Of a DNA stretch of 64,000 nt, positions 1-9,190 are shown piece after piece. The stretch is from Arthrobacter wenxiniae (GTDB taxonomy: Bacteria; Actinomycetota; Actinomycetes; Actinomycetales; Micrococcaceae). The first letter of the stretch is position 1; every line of letters begins with the position of its first letter. Below the pieces are notes generated by a model that did not search any database, was not told the DNA's origin, and saw nothing but the letters and a program-made list of their open reading frames with translations. The position numbers were made by a program, and so were the translations under genes. Location of the stretch: contig NZ_JAAMFM010000025.1 of the NCBI RefSeq assembly GCF_013376105.1, forward strand, positions 1-64,000. Reading direction: 5' to 3'.

Positions 1-283
1 CCGTCTGCGCCGCCCCCTGCCCCCCGCAGGCCCCCCGCCCCCCCGCGTGCGCGGTCCCGTGGCCGGCAGCCGGCACGGCCTGATCATGGTCCCTCTCGGT
101 GGAGCCTCCCACGCCGAGATCTTCCCCGGCGTCATCCTGCGCCTGGTCGCACCCATCCTCGCGGTGGTGGGGCCGTTGGCGCCAATGGGATTCTCCAGCG
201 GGTCTTTGACCGCCCCATCTGCCATGAATGGTTCACGAAGGCCCCGGCTGAGCGTGGAGTCGCCCGGGTGATTGATGTTCCGG

Positions 284-302
284 TGGTCGAGCTTGTCGAG
301 GC
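284..302. repeat. Interspersed palindromic repeat copy A
   Basis: TGGTCGAGCTTGTCGAGGC is the reverse complement, with about one mismatch, of the copy at 4161-4180. The half-sites TCGAGC/GTCGAG make it partly palindromic. Short elements of this GTCGAG...CTCGAC type are common between genes in Micrococcales (general knowledge). Both copies lie on the chromosomal side of the tRNA. Confidence 0.6.
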
Positions 303-320
303 CTGGATTTCGACGGGCTC

Positions 321-358
321 AATCAGCGGCGACAAGCTGAATCAGCGGCGACAAGCTC
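321..358. repeat. 19-base tandem direct repeat
   Basis: AATCAGCGGCGACAAGCT followed by one variable base occurs twice in direct succession (321-339 and 340-358), and a third degenerate unit follows. It adjoins the interspersed palindrome and looks like decay or slippage of that repeat family. Confidence 0.6.
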
Positions 359-429
359 AACCAGCGACGGACATGCTCATAGACTGGACTGTGTCCGCGG
401 GAAGCGGCAAAAGAGAGGTGCACGCGACC

Positions 430-1821
430 ATGGAAGACACGGCACGGCTCACGCCCCACGAATTTGAACGGGAACTGCGGGAATCGCTGGGCGAGGGCCA
501 AGTCAGCACCGGCGGTTCGGACTTACGCCGGTTCGCCACCGACCAGGGACCCGTGACGAACTATCAGGAGCCGGACGCCGTGGTCTGGGCCGAGACCGTG
601 GAGGATGTGCAGTCCGTCATGCGGCTGGCGTCACGCCACGGCGTGCCGGTGGTGCCGCGCGGCGCGGGGACGGGCGTGTCCGGCGGCGCGCACGCCACGA
701 CCGGTTGCCTGGTCCTGTGCCTGGACCGCATGGACAGGATCCTGGAATTAAACCCGGAGGACGAGGTGGCGCGTGTGGAGCCCGGGGTGGTCAATGCGGA
801 CCTCAACGCCGCGGCCGCCGCGCACGGGCTCATGTACGCACCGGATCCCGCCAGCTACAGGATCTCCACCATCGGCGGCAACGTCGCCACTAATGCCGGC
901 GGCCTGCGGTGCGCCAAGTACGGGGTGACGCGCGACGCCGTCCTGGCCCTGGACGTGGTGCTGGCCGACGGGACGCTCATCCACACCGGGCACCGGACCC
1001 TCAAGGGGGTGGCCGGCTACGACCTCACGAGCCTCTTTGTGGGCTCGGAGGGGACGCTGGGGATCGTGGTCGGTGCCACCGTGCGGCTGAAGTACCTCCC
1101 CACGGACATCCGGACCCTCGCCGTCTTTTTCCCCGACATGGCCGCGGCCACGGCCGGCGTGCTGGCCCTGGGCGCGGCACGGGTGCAGCCCTCCATCCTT
1201 GAGCTCATGGACGGACCGTCGCTGGAGGAGCTGGACATGCGCAACGGCAGCAGCCTGGCCCGGCGTGGGACGGCGCTCCTGCTGGCCCAATTCGACGGCC
1301 TGGCCGCGGCACAGGAGGCGGCCGTTGCCACGACGGCGCTTGCAGCCTTGGGCGGCAACGCCACTCTGGAAGATCCCGGCGAGGCCGAACGGCTTGTAGA
1401 CCTGCGCCGGCACAACCGCGGCATGGACGTTGACTCCGAAACGACCGTTGGCGAGGACGTTGCCGTGCCGCGGTCCCAGCTGGTCCACTATGTTGCGGCA
1501 CTGCAGGCGATGGCTGAACGCCACGGCGTGGGTGTGCGCATCATTGCCCACGCCGGAGACGGAAACCTGCATCCCACCTTCTGGGTGGCGGACGCGGACG
1601 CGGCCAAGGTTGCCGCCCTGAACGCGGCCCTGGATGAATCGATCGACACGGCGCTGGAACTCGGGGGCACCATCACGGGCGAACACGGGATCGGCCAGTA
1701 CAAGCTGAGGTGGCTGCCACTGGAGCAGGCGGAGGAGGTGCGCAGCCTGCAAAGCCGCATCAAGGACCTCTTCGACCCGCAGGGCATCCTCAATCCCGGG
1801 AAGGCCATCGTGCGTGCGTGA
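430..1821 (+). CDS. FAD-linked oxidase, GlcD/D-lactate dehydrogenase family
   Basis: This 463-residue protein belongs to the FAD-linked oxidases that oxidise 2-hydroxy acids such as glycolate or D-lactate; the exact substrate cannot be read from sequence. The FAD-binding PCMH domain fills roughly residues 40-220, with PRGAGTGVSGG, NVATNAGGLRCAKYG and VGSEGTLG. The C-terminal FAD-oxidase domain follows, with HAGDGNLHP and GEHGIG near the end. Length is normal for the family. I chose ATG 430 because a GAGAGG sequence lies about 10 bases upstream; the frame is open back to GTG 268, but that extension has no family similarity. It appears to be a single-gene unit. Confidence 0.9.
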   Translation: MEDTARLTPHEFERELRESLGEGQVSTGGSDLRRFATDQGPVTNYQEPDAVVWAETVEDVQSVMRLASRHGVPVVPRGAGTGVSGGAHATTGCLVLCLDRMDRILELNPEDEVARVEPGVVNADLNAAAAAHGLMYAPDPASYRISTIGGNVATNAGGLRCAKYGVTRDAVLALDVVLADGTLIHTGHRTLKGVAGYDLTSLFVGSEGTLGIVVGATVRLKYLPTDIRTLAVFFPDMAAATAGVLALGAARVQPSILELMDGPSLEELDMRNGSSLARRGTALLLAQFDGLAAAQEAAVATTALAALGGNATLEDPGEAERLVDLRRHNRGMDVDSETTVGEDVAVPRSQLVHYVAALQAMAERHGVGVRIIAHAGDGNLHPTFWVADADAAKVAALNAALDESIDTALELGGTITGEHGIGQYKLRWLPLEQAEEVRSLQSRIKDLFDPQGILNPGKAIVRA

Positions 1822-1905
1822 CCCCTGACGGGCGGCCTGCCATCAGGCATCGTACTGTGGGTGGGCTGAACGGTTGGCAGGCTAGCCCGTAACACACAAA
1901 TCCGG

Positions 1906-2664
1906 ATGTACTTCATGCTGAAAAGTTCTCTGCCGTTCCTGGCGGCATTGCGCCGGAAGGCGTTCGCCACTGCCGCGGCCGGTGCCGTGGCAGGTCTCCT
2001 GGTCCTGGCTGCGCCCTTGCTCCTGGCCGGCTCCGCGCAGGCCGCCTGGAGTCCTTCCTTCCTGCTCGGTTCGGGGGCGGCGGACACCGTCCTGCCTGCC
2101 AACCTGCTGCCGGCCCCAACTGCCACGGACACCAATTCCCGGTTGCAAATCGACACCAGTCCCACGCCGTCGCCAGCGCCCGCGCCCACCAAGCCGCCCG
2201 TCGTCGTGCATCGGCCGGCACCCGCGGCTGTGCCGACCACTGCGGCGCCGACCACCAAGGCTGCCGTTCCTGCGACCGTCCGCGCACCGGCGCCGACCCG
2301 CGCGCCGGCGCCCGCGCCCGCGCCGGCGCCCGCAGCGGCCCTGCCGCCGCCCAGCACCTCCGCCGCGGGCCAGCCGACGACGGCGGCCACGATCCCCGAG
2401 TCGCCGTGGCCCACCTTCGTCAACACCGAAACAGCCTCAGCCCTTGAACCCGCCGGCGCGGGCGGCGGCACCGACGCGGGCAACCCTGGGCCGTCCGCGG
2501 AGGCCCAACTGTCGCTGGCCGGCAGCGGAGGCGTCGGCCACGGCATGGTGTGGGGGCTCCTGATGGTTCTCGGGTTGACCGTGGTCTGCGGACTGGTGGT
2601 GGGCAGCTACGCGAAGTCGAAGCTCGGCAGCCGCAGCGGAGGCGCCCACCGCCAGGCAGGGTAG
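1906..2664 (+). CDS. Secreted Pro/Ala/Thr-rich protein with C-terminal membrane anchor
   Basis: This 252-residue protein has a basic N-terminus followed by a hydrophobic stretch (about residues 20-46) ending AQAA, which looks like an export signal. The centre (about 60-165) is low-complexity Pro/Ala/Thr, the kind of linker that spans the cell wall. Near residues 212-236 is one hydrophobic helix followed by a basic tail, giving the layout signal, wall-spanning stalk and membrane anchor. No catalytic domain is visible. ATG 1915 is an alternative start. The function is unknown. Confidence 0.7.
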   Translation: MYFMLKSSLPFLAALRRKAFATAAAGAVAGLLVLAAPLLLAGSAQAAWSPSFLLGSGAADTVLPANLLPAPTATDTNSRLQIDTSPTPSPAPAPTKPPVVVHRPAPAAVPTTAAPTTKAAVPATVRAPAPTRAPAPAPAPAPAAALPPPSTSAAGQPTTAATIPESPWPTFVNTETASALEPAGAGGGTDAGNPGPSAEAQLSLAGSGGVGHGMVWGLLMVLGLTVVCGLVVGSYAKSKLGSRSGGAHRQAG

Positions 2665-2745
2665 CCGGACCGCGCAGGCGCCGCCACGCAGGCGCCGCCC
2701 CACAGACAGGGAGCAACCGCCTGATCCGGGCGTCAAGCTGGGGGA

Positions 2746-4113
2746 TCAGTCGTCGTACGCGCTTTCCGGCAGGACGCCGCCCTCGAGCAGCTTGATGGTG
2801 GCCGTGTCCGTGCTGAGCATGATGGCGTCCTCGTCGCGGCGGTAGCGCAGGATGTTGTCCACATAGGACTGCACGGCCTCGGCCAGCGGCACATTGCGTT
2901 CCTCCTGCTGCGACATGTACCAGCGGTGTTCCAGGACCTCGTGCACCACCTCGGCCGGTTCAAGCTTGCCGCCCAGTTCCCGCGGGATGGAGCGGACAAT
3001 CGGTTCAAAGATGGTGCTGACCCAGTTGTGGGCGCTGATTTCCTCGTCCATGCCCGGCATGGCGTCGGCCCGGAAGGAGTCCATGTCGTTGAGCAGGCGC
3101 CGCGCCTGGTTTTCCTGCGCGTCGATGCCGGTGAGGCGGAGCAGGCGGCGCTGGTGGTGGCCGGCGTCGACAACCTTGGGCTGGAGTTGGATGGTGGAGC
3201 CGTCCGGGGTGGTCTTGATGGCGTACTCCTCGACGTCGAAGCCCAGCTCGTTCAGGCGGCGGATGCGGGCACCCACGCGCCAGCGGTCCTCCAGCTCGAA
3301 GGATTCCTTGCCGGTGAGTTCGGCCCAGAGGCGCCGGTAGCTTTCCATGATCAGTTCGCTCGTGGCCACGGGGTCCACCTTGTCCTCGATGAGCCCGCCT
3401 TCGAGCAGGTCCATGAGTTCCCCGGCGATGTTGACCCGGGCAATTTCAAGGTCGTATTCGCGCTGGCCCGTGGACAGGTCCGGATAGAGCTCGCCGGTTT
3501 CGGCGTCGACCAGGTAGGCGGCGAAGGCGCCGGCGTCGCGGCGGAACAGCGTGTTGGAAAGGGAGACGTCCCCCCAGTAAAAGCCCACCAGGTGCAGGCG
3601 GACCAGCAGCAGCGCCTGCGCGTCAATCAGGCGGGTGAGGGTGTCCCGGCGCAGCTTCTGCGAGAACAGCGCGCGGTAGGGCAGGGAGAACTTCAGGTGC
3701 CGTGTGACCAGCACCGGGTCCAGCGGTGCGCCGGCCGGGGTGGTGCGGCCGGTGATGACGGCAACGGGTTCCACGCAGGGCACGTCAAGGCGCGCCAGCT
3801 TGCGCAGCATGTGGTACTCGTGGCGGGCCACGTGCTCCGAGGTTTCCTTGATGGCGATGACGGAGCCGTCAAGGTGGGCGAAGCGGACCACGTGCCGCGA
3901 GATGCCACGCGGGAGGGCGGCCAGGTTTGCGGACGGCCATTCCTCCAGCCTGGTGTGCCAGGGCAGGTCCAGCAGGCCTGGATCGGCCGTGGCTGCGGTG
4001 ATGTTCAGCGAGCCCATGACCTGCGCCGGCGGGGCTGGCTGCCGCGGCAGCTTTCCGACCTGGTCAAAGTCTGTGGGTTCGTGGTTCCACTGGGCGCCGG
4101 GTGCATCTGTCAT
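2746..4113 (-). CDS. DUF4032 family protein (kinase-like fold)
   Basis: This 455-residue cytosolic protein matches the DUF4032 proteins of actinobacteria. Its N-terminal part resembles lipopolysaccharide-kinase/InaA-type phosphotransferases: a lysine in VIAIKETSEHVARHEY, then a late GDVSLSNTLF segment where a catalytic loop would sit. The substrate is unknown. Start ATG 4113 gives the sequence MTDAPGAQ and has an AAGAGAGA stretch upstream; the open frame to 4170 is not needed. It lies on the minus strand just downstream of the ABC ATPase gene, separated by the interspersed palindrome. Confidence 0.8.
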   Translation of the reverse strand: MTDAPGAQWNHEPTDFDQVGKLPRQPAPPAQVMGSLNITAATADPGLLDLPWHTRLEEWPSANLAALPRGISRHVVRFAHLDGSVIAIKETSEHVARHEYHMLRKLARLDVPCVEPVAVITGRTTPAGAPLDPVLVTRHLKFSLPYRALFSQKLRRDTLTRLIDAQALLLVRLHLVGFYWGDVSLSNTLFRRDAGAFAAYLVDAETGELYPDLSTGQREYDLEIARVNIAGELMDLLEGGLIEDKVDPVATSELIMESYRRLWAELTGKESFELEDRWRVGARIRRLNELGFDVEEYAIKTTPDGSTIQLQPKVVDAGHHQRRLLRLTGIDAQENQARRLLNDMDSFRADAMPGMDEEISAHNWVSTIFEPIVRSIPRELGGKLEPAEVVHEVLEHRWYMSQQEERNVPLAEAVQSYVDNILRYRRDEDAIMLSTDTATIKLLEGGVLPESAYDD

Positions 4114-4160
4114 GGGCCAATTCTCTCTTAAAAGGGGAGGGCCGGCGGCCCGCGGTCCCG

Positions 4161-4180
4161 GTCTCGACAAGCTCGACCAT
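4161..4180. repeat. Interspersed palindromic repeat copy B
   Basis: GTCTCGACAAGCTCGACCAT is the inverted, nearly identical counterpart of the copy at 284-302. It sits in the short gap between the DUF4032 gene and the ABC ATPase gene. Confidence 0.6.
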
Positions 4181-4218
4181 CGGACCGGCAGGCCGCCGGC
4201 ACCTCATTGACGTATCCG

Positions 4219-5319
<1,101 letters not shown>

Positions 5320-5518
5320 AGTATTAAATCCCTTCATCGGCAGGTACGTGCCGAACGATCCGTTGTGAATGGTTTTAGTATTCAGTTTTGGCGGTGCTTA
5401 AAGGCAGGGCCCACTCCGCGCAAGGCGAAATCGGCTCTGATGTATGAAGTATGCCACATTCTTTGCCCTCACGGCGGCGGCCATGTCACTATGCGGTCAC
5501 AAACGGCGCCGCAGGTGT

Positions 5519-6292
5519 TCAGGCACGCGTGGACAGGATGAGCTCCAGGACGGGGGGAACCTGTTCGGGGGAGCCGATCCGGACCGCGGCTGCGGTGTCG
5601 CCGGGGCCCACCTTGATCCCCAGGTCCCCGGGCTGCAGCGCCGCAAAGCCGTGCTCGTCCGTCACGTCATCGCCCACGAACACGACGGCGGTGGCGCCGG
5701 TTGTGCTGCGCAGCATGGCGAGGCTTTCCCCCTTGTCCGCCTTGACGACGGAAATTTCCAGCACCATCTTGCCCTCGCTGAGGAACAGGCCCGGCCGCCC
5801 GGTGAGCCCCTCGCGGACTTCCTGGACGGCAGCCTGGCCGTCCCGCTCGGACGCCAGCCGATAGTGGAGGACGACGCCGGCCGGCTTCTGCTCGGCGACC
5901 GTGCCGGGGTAGTTGTCAACTGCCGATTGGACGGCGGCCCGGGCGAGCTCAAGCGCCTGGGCCTGTGTGGGTGAGAGGGACAGGGCGGGGGAGCCCGGCC
6001 CCAGCCAGACTTCGGCGCCGTGGCTTCCCACTAGCAGGGTCCGCGCCGGGGGCGAGGCGACCGCACGCAAACTGGCCAGTGCGCGCCCGGAGACGAGTGC
6101 CGTCGTCGTGCCTTCCAGCGCCGTCAGCGCAGCGAAGGCCGCGGCCGCCGCCGGGAGGGGGCGGGCGTCCCCGGCGCGGGAAACCAGCGGCGACATGGTG
6201 CCGTCAAAGTCCATGGCGACCAGCAGCCGGGCTGTTTGGGCGACGCGGACGACGGCGTCCCTCACCTCCGCGGGCAGCTCACCTGTCGTCAC
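5519..6292 (-). CDS. otsB: Trehalose-6-phosphate phosphatase
   Basis: This 257-residue HAD-superfamily phosphatase converts trehalose 6-phosphate to trehalose. HAD motif I is DFDGTMSP (residues about 27-34), the SGR motif is in ALVSGRAL, and the C-terminal metal site is GDDVTDE. Its start overlaps the end of otsA by 14 bases, so the two are read as one operon in the order otsA-otsB. The product is a compatible solute and precursor, typically used in osmotic or drying stress. Confidence 0.93.
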   Translation of the reverse strand: MTTGELPAEVRDAVVRVAQTARLLVAMDFDGTMSPLVSRAGDARPLPAAAAAFAALTALEGTTTALVSGRALASLRAVASPPARTLLVGSHGAEVWLGPGSPALSLSPTQAQALELARAAVQSAVDNYPGTVAEQKPAGVVLHYRLASERDGQAAVQEVREGLTGRPGLFLSEGKMVLEISVVKADKGESLAMLRSTTGATAVVFVGDDVTDEHGFAALQPGDLGIKVGPGDTAAAVRIGSPEQVPPVLELILSTRA

Positions 6293-7781
6293 GGACGGCC
6301 TCGTCCTGAAGGGTGGACAGGAAATCCTCGCTCCAGCGCTGGACGTCGTGGGAGAGGACCTGCTTGCGCATGGAACGCATCCGGCGGCTGGATTCCGCCT
6401 TGGGCAGGTTGATGGCGCGCACCATGATGGCCTTGAGCCCGTCGATGTCGTGCGGGTTGACCAGGAGCGCCTGCTTGAGCTGGTCGGCGGCGCCGGTGAA
6501 TTCGCTCAGGACCAAGGCGCCGCTGTTGTCGCTGCGCGCGGCCACGTATTCCTTGGCGACCAGGTTCATGCCGTCCCGCAGCGAGGTGACGAGCATGACG
6601 TCGGAGGCCAGGTAGAGCGCCACCATCTCCTCCACGGGGTAGCTGTGGTGCAGGTAGCGGACCGCGGTGTTTTGGATGGAGTCGAACTGGCCGTTGAGCC
6701 GGCCCACCATGCCCTCCACCTCCTCGCGGAGCAGGCGGTAGGACTCGACGCGCTCGCGGCTGGGGCTGGCGACCTGGATGAGGGCTGCGTCCTCCACCTT
6801 GATGACCTGGTCCTTGAGCAGTTCCCCGTAGGCCTTGAGGCGGTGCGTGATGCCCTTCGTGTAGTCCAGCCGGTCCACCCCGAGCAGGATGGTCTTCGGG
6901 TTGCCCAGGTCCTCGCGGATCTGCTTGGACCGGGCAATGATGTCCGGCCGGGCCGCGAGCGCCTGGATTTGGGCGGCGTCGATGGAGATCGGGAAGGGCT
7001 CGGCGCGCGCAATGTGGCTGATGCCCCCGTCCGCCTCCTTGACGTGCACCTGCTGGGCCTTGACGCTGGCGCCCAGGAACCGCCGGGCCGAGCGCAGGAA
7101 GTTGGCGGTGTCATTGGGGCGCTGGAACCCGATGAGGTCCGCGCCGAGGAGGCCGTCAATGATGGGCTGGCGCCACGGAAGCTGGGCGAAGATTTCCGGC
7201 GGCGGGAACGGGATGTGGTTGAAGAAGCCGATGCGCAGGTCCGGGCGGATCTGGCGCAGGTAGCGGGGCACCATCTGGAGCTGGTAGTCCTGCACCCAGA
7301 CGGTGGCGTTCCTGGCCGCGGAATTCGCCGCGGCCTCGGCGAAGCGCTTGTTGACCTTCCGGTAGGCGTCCCACCACGTGCGGTGGAACTCGGGAGGGGC
7401 AATGACGTCGTGGTAGAGGGGCCACAGCGTGGAGTTGGAGAAGCCCTCATAATACAGTTCAACTTCATCGGTGGACAAAGGGACCGGGATCAGGTCCATG
7501 TGGTCGTGGTGGAACGGCTCCAGGGTCTCGTCGGGGGCGCCGTGCCAGCCCACCCAGGCGCCGTCGCGGGTGGCCATGACGGGAGCCAGCGCGGTGACGA
7601 GGCCGCCGGGCGAACGCCGCCAGCCGTCGTCGGACTCCTCCACGGGGACGCGGTCAACGGGCAGTCGGTTGGAAACCACCACGAAGTCCGAGTGGCCGTG
7701 GAGAGGTTCGGGGGCGCGGCTCGCCTGATTCGTGGACTGTGATTTCTCCGGCAAGGGGGCTCCAATTGTTTGACGGCTCAT
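6279..7781 (-). CDS. otsA: Trehalose-6-phosphate synthase
   Basis: This family 20 glycosyltransferase of about 500 residues joins a nucleotide-activated glucose to glucose 6-phosphate. Diagnostic segments are VVVSNRLPV, GGLVTAL, VWVQDYQLQMVP, FNHIPFPPPE, GVDRLDYTKGI and SEFTGAA near the C-terminus. I place the start at ATG 7781 (MSRQTIG); the frame stays open to 8009, but that extension is basic low complexity. A divergent promoter region of about 140 bases separates it from the DsbA-like gene. otsB follows with an overlap. Confidence 0.92.
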   Translation of the reverse strand: MSRQTIGAPLPEKSQSTNQASRAPEPLHGHSDFVVVSNRLPVDRVPVEESDDGWRRSPGGLVTALAPVMATRDGAWVGWHGAPDETLEPFHHDHMDLIPVPLSTDEVELYYEGFSNSTLWPLYHDVIAPPEFHRTWWDAYRKVNKRFAEAAANSAARNATVWVQDYQLQMVPRYLRQIRPDLRIGFFNHIPFPPPEIFAQLPWRQPIIDGLLGADLIGFQRPNDTANFLRSARRFLGASVKAQQVHVKEADGGISHIARAEPFPISIDAAQIQALAARPDIIARSKQIREDLGNPKTILLGVDRLDYTKGITHRLKAYGELLKDQVIKVEDAALIQVASPSRERVESYRLLREEVEGMVGRLNGQFDSIQNTAVRYLHHSYPVEEMVALYLASDVMLVTSLRDGMNLVAKEYVAARSDNSGALVLSEFTGAADQLKQALLVNPHDIDGLKAIMVRAINLPKAESSRRMRSMRKQVLSHDVQRWSEDFLSTLQDEAVRDDR

Positions 7782-7922
7782 CTGGTGCCAGCTTAGCTGT
7801 TGGGGAACGGGCCGCGAAGGTCCGGGTGGCCGGCGGGGAGGATTCTCCAAGCTTTGCCGCCTAGGATTGGTGTTTAGTTGCCGATGCGCGACCCTTTGTT
7901 GCGCCCACACACCTGAGGAATT

Positions 7923-8828
7923 ATGAGCCCCACGAATGAACCACGGATGACCAAGGCAGAACGCACCGCGCAGGCGCGGGAAAAGGCGCGGCTTATTCGC
8001 GAGGCGCAACTGAAGAAGGAAAAGCGCAACAGCTGGCTGATCCGCGGCGGCGTGCTGGCCGCGGCGGTGGCCATTGTGGTCATCATTGCGCTGGTGGTCA
8101 TCCAGACGCAGAAGGGAAACGAGCCCATCGCCTCCTCCGGGCCGGTGCCGGCCAATGCGAACGCGTACGGCGGCGTCACGGTGGGCAAGAACGGGGCGGT
8201 GGTTCCGCCCGCCACCACGGAGAAGACCGTGGACACCAGCAAAGTCCCGGCGCAGCCGACGGCGGCCGCCACGGCCGTGGCGGATCCCGCCACGATCGGC
8301 ATCAAGGCGTCCGCGTCCGGCAAGCCCGCGCAGGTGGTGATGTACCTGGACTTCATGTGCCCGGCGTGCAACAACTTTGAAAAGACCTTTGGGGCGGGCC
8401 TGGACACGCTGCGCAATGAAGGCAAGATCACCGTGGAGTACCGGCCGCTGCCGTTCCTGGACAGGTTCTCCTCCGGCACCAACTACTCCTCGCGTTCGGC
8501 CGCGGCGGCCGCCTGCGTGGTGGACCAGTCCCCGGACAAGTTCAAGGCCTACCTGGACTCCCTGTACGCCAACCAGCCGGCGGAAAACAGCAAGGGGCTG
8601 GACAACGCGACGCTTGAGAAGCTGGCCACGGAGGCCGGCGCGGCCAGCATCACCAGCTGTGTTGACGCGAAGACGTACCGCCCGTTTGTGGCCTATACCG
8701 GCGCCCTCGGCGCGGCCGCTGGCATCAACGCCACGCCCACGCTGTTCGTTGACGGCAAGCAGTGGGACCCGAAAAAGGTGCAGGACTTCTCAACGTTCAT
8801 CAACGGGATCCTGGCCGCCAGGAAGTAG
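7923..8828 (+). CDS. Membrane-anchored DsbA-like thiol oxidoreductase
   Basis: This 301-residue protein has a basic, charged cytoplasmic N-terminus (residues 1-38), one membrane helix (about 39-60), a linker, and an extracellular thioredoxin-fold DsbA/DSBA-like domain (about 120-300). The active site is CPAC at residues 146-149 in DFMCPACNNF. A conserved cis-Pro segment is visible in INATPTLFVDG. Such proteins catalyse or maintain disulfides outside the membrane in actinobacteria. ATG 7923 has GAGG just upstream. A strong terminator follows. Confidence 0.87.
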   Translation: MSPTNEPRMTKAERTAQAREKARLIREAQLKKEKRNSWLIRGGVLAAAVAIVVIIALVVIQTQKGNEPIASSGPVPANANAYGGVTVGKNGAVVPPATTEKTVDTSKVPAQPTAAATAVADPATIGIKASASGKPAQVVMYLDFMCPACNNFEKTFGAGLDTLRNEGKITVEYRPLPFLDRFSSGTNYSSRSAAAAACVVDQSPDKFKAYLDSLYANQPAENSKGLDNATLEKLATEAGAASITSCVDAKTYRPFVAYTGALGAAAGINATPTLFVDGKQWDPKKVQDFSTFINGILAARK

Positions 8829-8842
8829 CCGGATTTGATGGG

Positions 8843-8892
8843 GCCGGCCCGGCTGCTTTGAGTGTTTGGCGCCGGGGCCGGTTTTCATTTTC
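8843..8892 (+). terminator. Rho-independent terminator after the DsbA-like gene
   Basis: CCGGCCCGGC (8844-8853) pairs with GCCGGGGCCGG (8871-8881), with one bulged base, and is followed directly by TTTTCATTTT. Confidence 0.75.
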
Positions 8893-8935
8893 TTCGGCCT
8901 CCTACGGTAGCCTTGTCTAGCGCTTGAGTGCGCCT

Positions 8936-9009
8936 GCCTCCTTAGCTCAGCTGGCCAGAGCACCGCTCTTGTAAAGCGGGGGTCGTCGGTTCGAATCCGA
9001 CAGGGGGCC
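8936..9009 (+). tRNA. tRNA-Thr (anticodon UGU)
   Basis: The acceptor stem GCCTCCT pairs with AGGGGGC, with one T:G pair. The D arm is normal, the anticodon stem CCGCT/AGCGG encloses CTTGTAA with anticodon TGT, and the T arm is GTCGG-TTCGAAT-CCGAC. The integrase gene lies immediately beyond, so the 3' end is the probable chromosomal attachment site. The bases after the acceptor stem read CCAGA, so the discriminator and CCA region may have been contributed by the inserted element. Confidence 0.95.
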
Positions 9010-9010
9010 C
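8990..9010 (+). other. Probable ICE left attachment site (attL) in the tRNA 3' end
   Basis: Tyrosine integrases of actinobacterial ICEs commonly recombine within the T arm and 3' end of a tRNA. The element's integrase gene starts to read toward this tRNA, and phage/ICE genes begin right after it. A matching direct repeat (attR) was not seen in the remaining window, so the crossover cannot be fixed. This is inference from position. Confidence 0.55.
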
Positions 9011-9048
9011 AGAAAGCCCGGAATCTAGCGGTTCATGGATGTGTGAAT

Positions 9049-9070
9049 GGCCCCGAATCGGGGCCGTTTT
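9049..9070 (+). terminator. Rho-independent terminator after tRNA-Thr
   Basis: The perfect inverted repeat GGCCCCGA/TCGGGGCC (9049-9065) is followed by GTTTT. It lies on the tRNA strand and also separates the tRNA from the oppositely oriented integrase gene. Confidence 0.8.
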
Positions 9071-9190
9071 CGACTTAACTCATTAAAAACTCATTAAATA
9101 TGGTCCTCCTGAAGCTGTTGAGGGCCCGTCGAATGCGGCTATTTGCCATCCTTCGTTGAGGGTCTGGGGGGAAGCCGACGTCAGAAGGAT

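Larger units (their letters stand above)
1..429. other. Region without a supported gene
   Basis: No reading frame here has a recognisable domain or a well-placed ribosome binding site. The open frame running into the dehydrogenase from 268 is an upstream extension rather than part of that protein. The first 50 bases are very C-rich. A membrane-like frame around 80-210 could be the end of a truncated upstream gene, but I cannot support it. The stretch contains the interspersed palindrome at 284-302 and a 19-base tandem repeat at 321-358. Confidence 0.5.

Noticed and set aside
5913-7742. 609-codon plus-strand frame over otsB-otsA
   Set aside because: It is the mirror of two well-supported trehalose genes, with the low-complexity composition typical of high-GC shadow frames.
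9029-9038. Near match CCATGAACCG (minus strand) after tRNA-Thr
   Set aside because: One mismatch, no upstream box at the right distance, and no gene start behind it.
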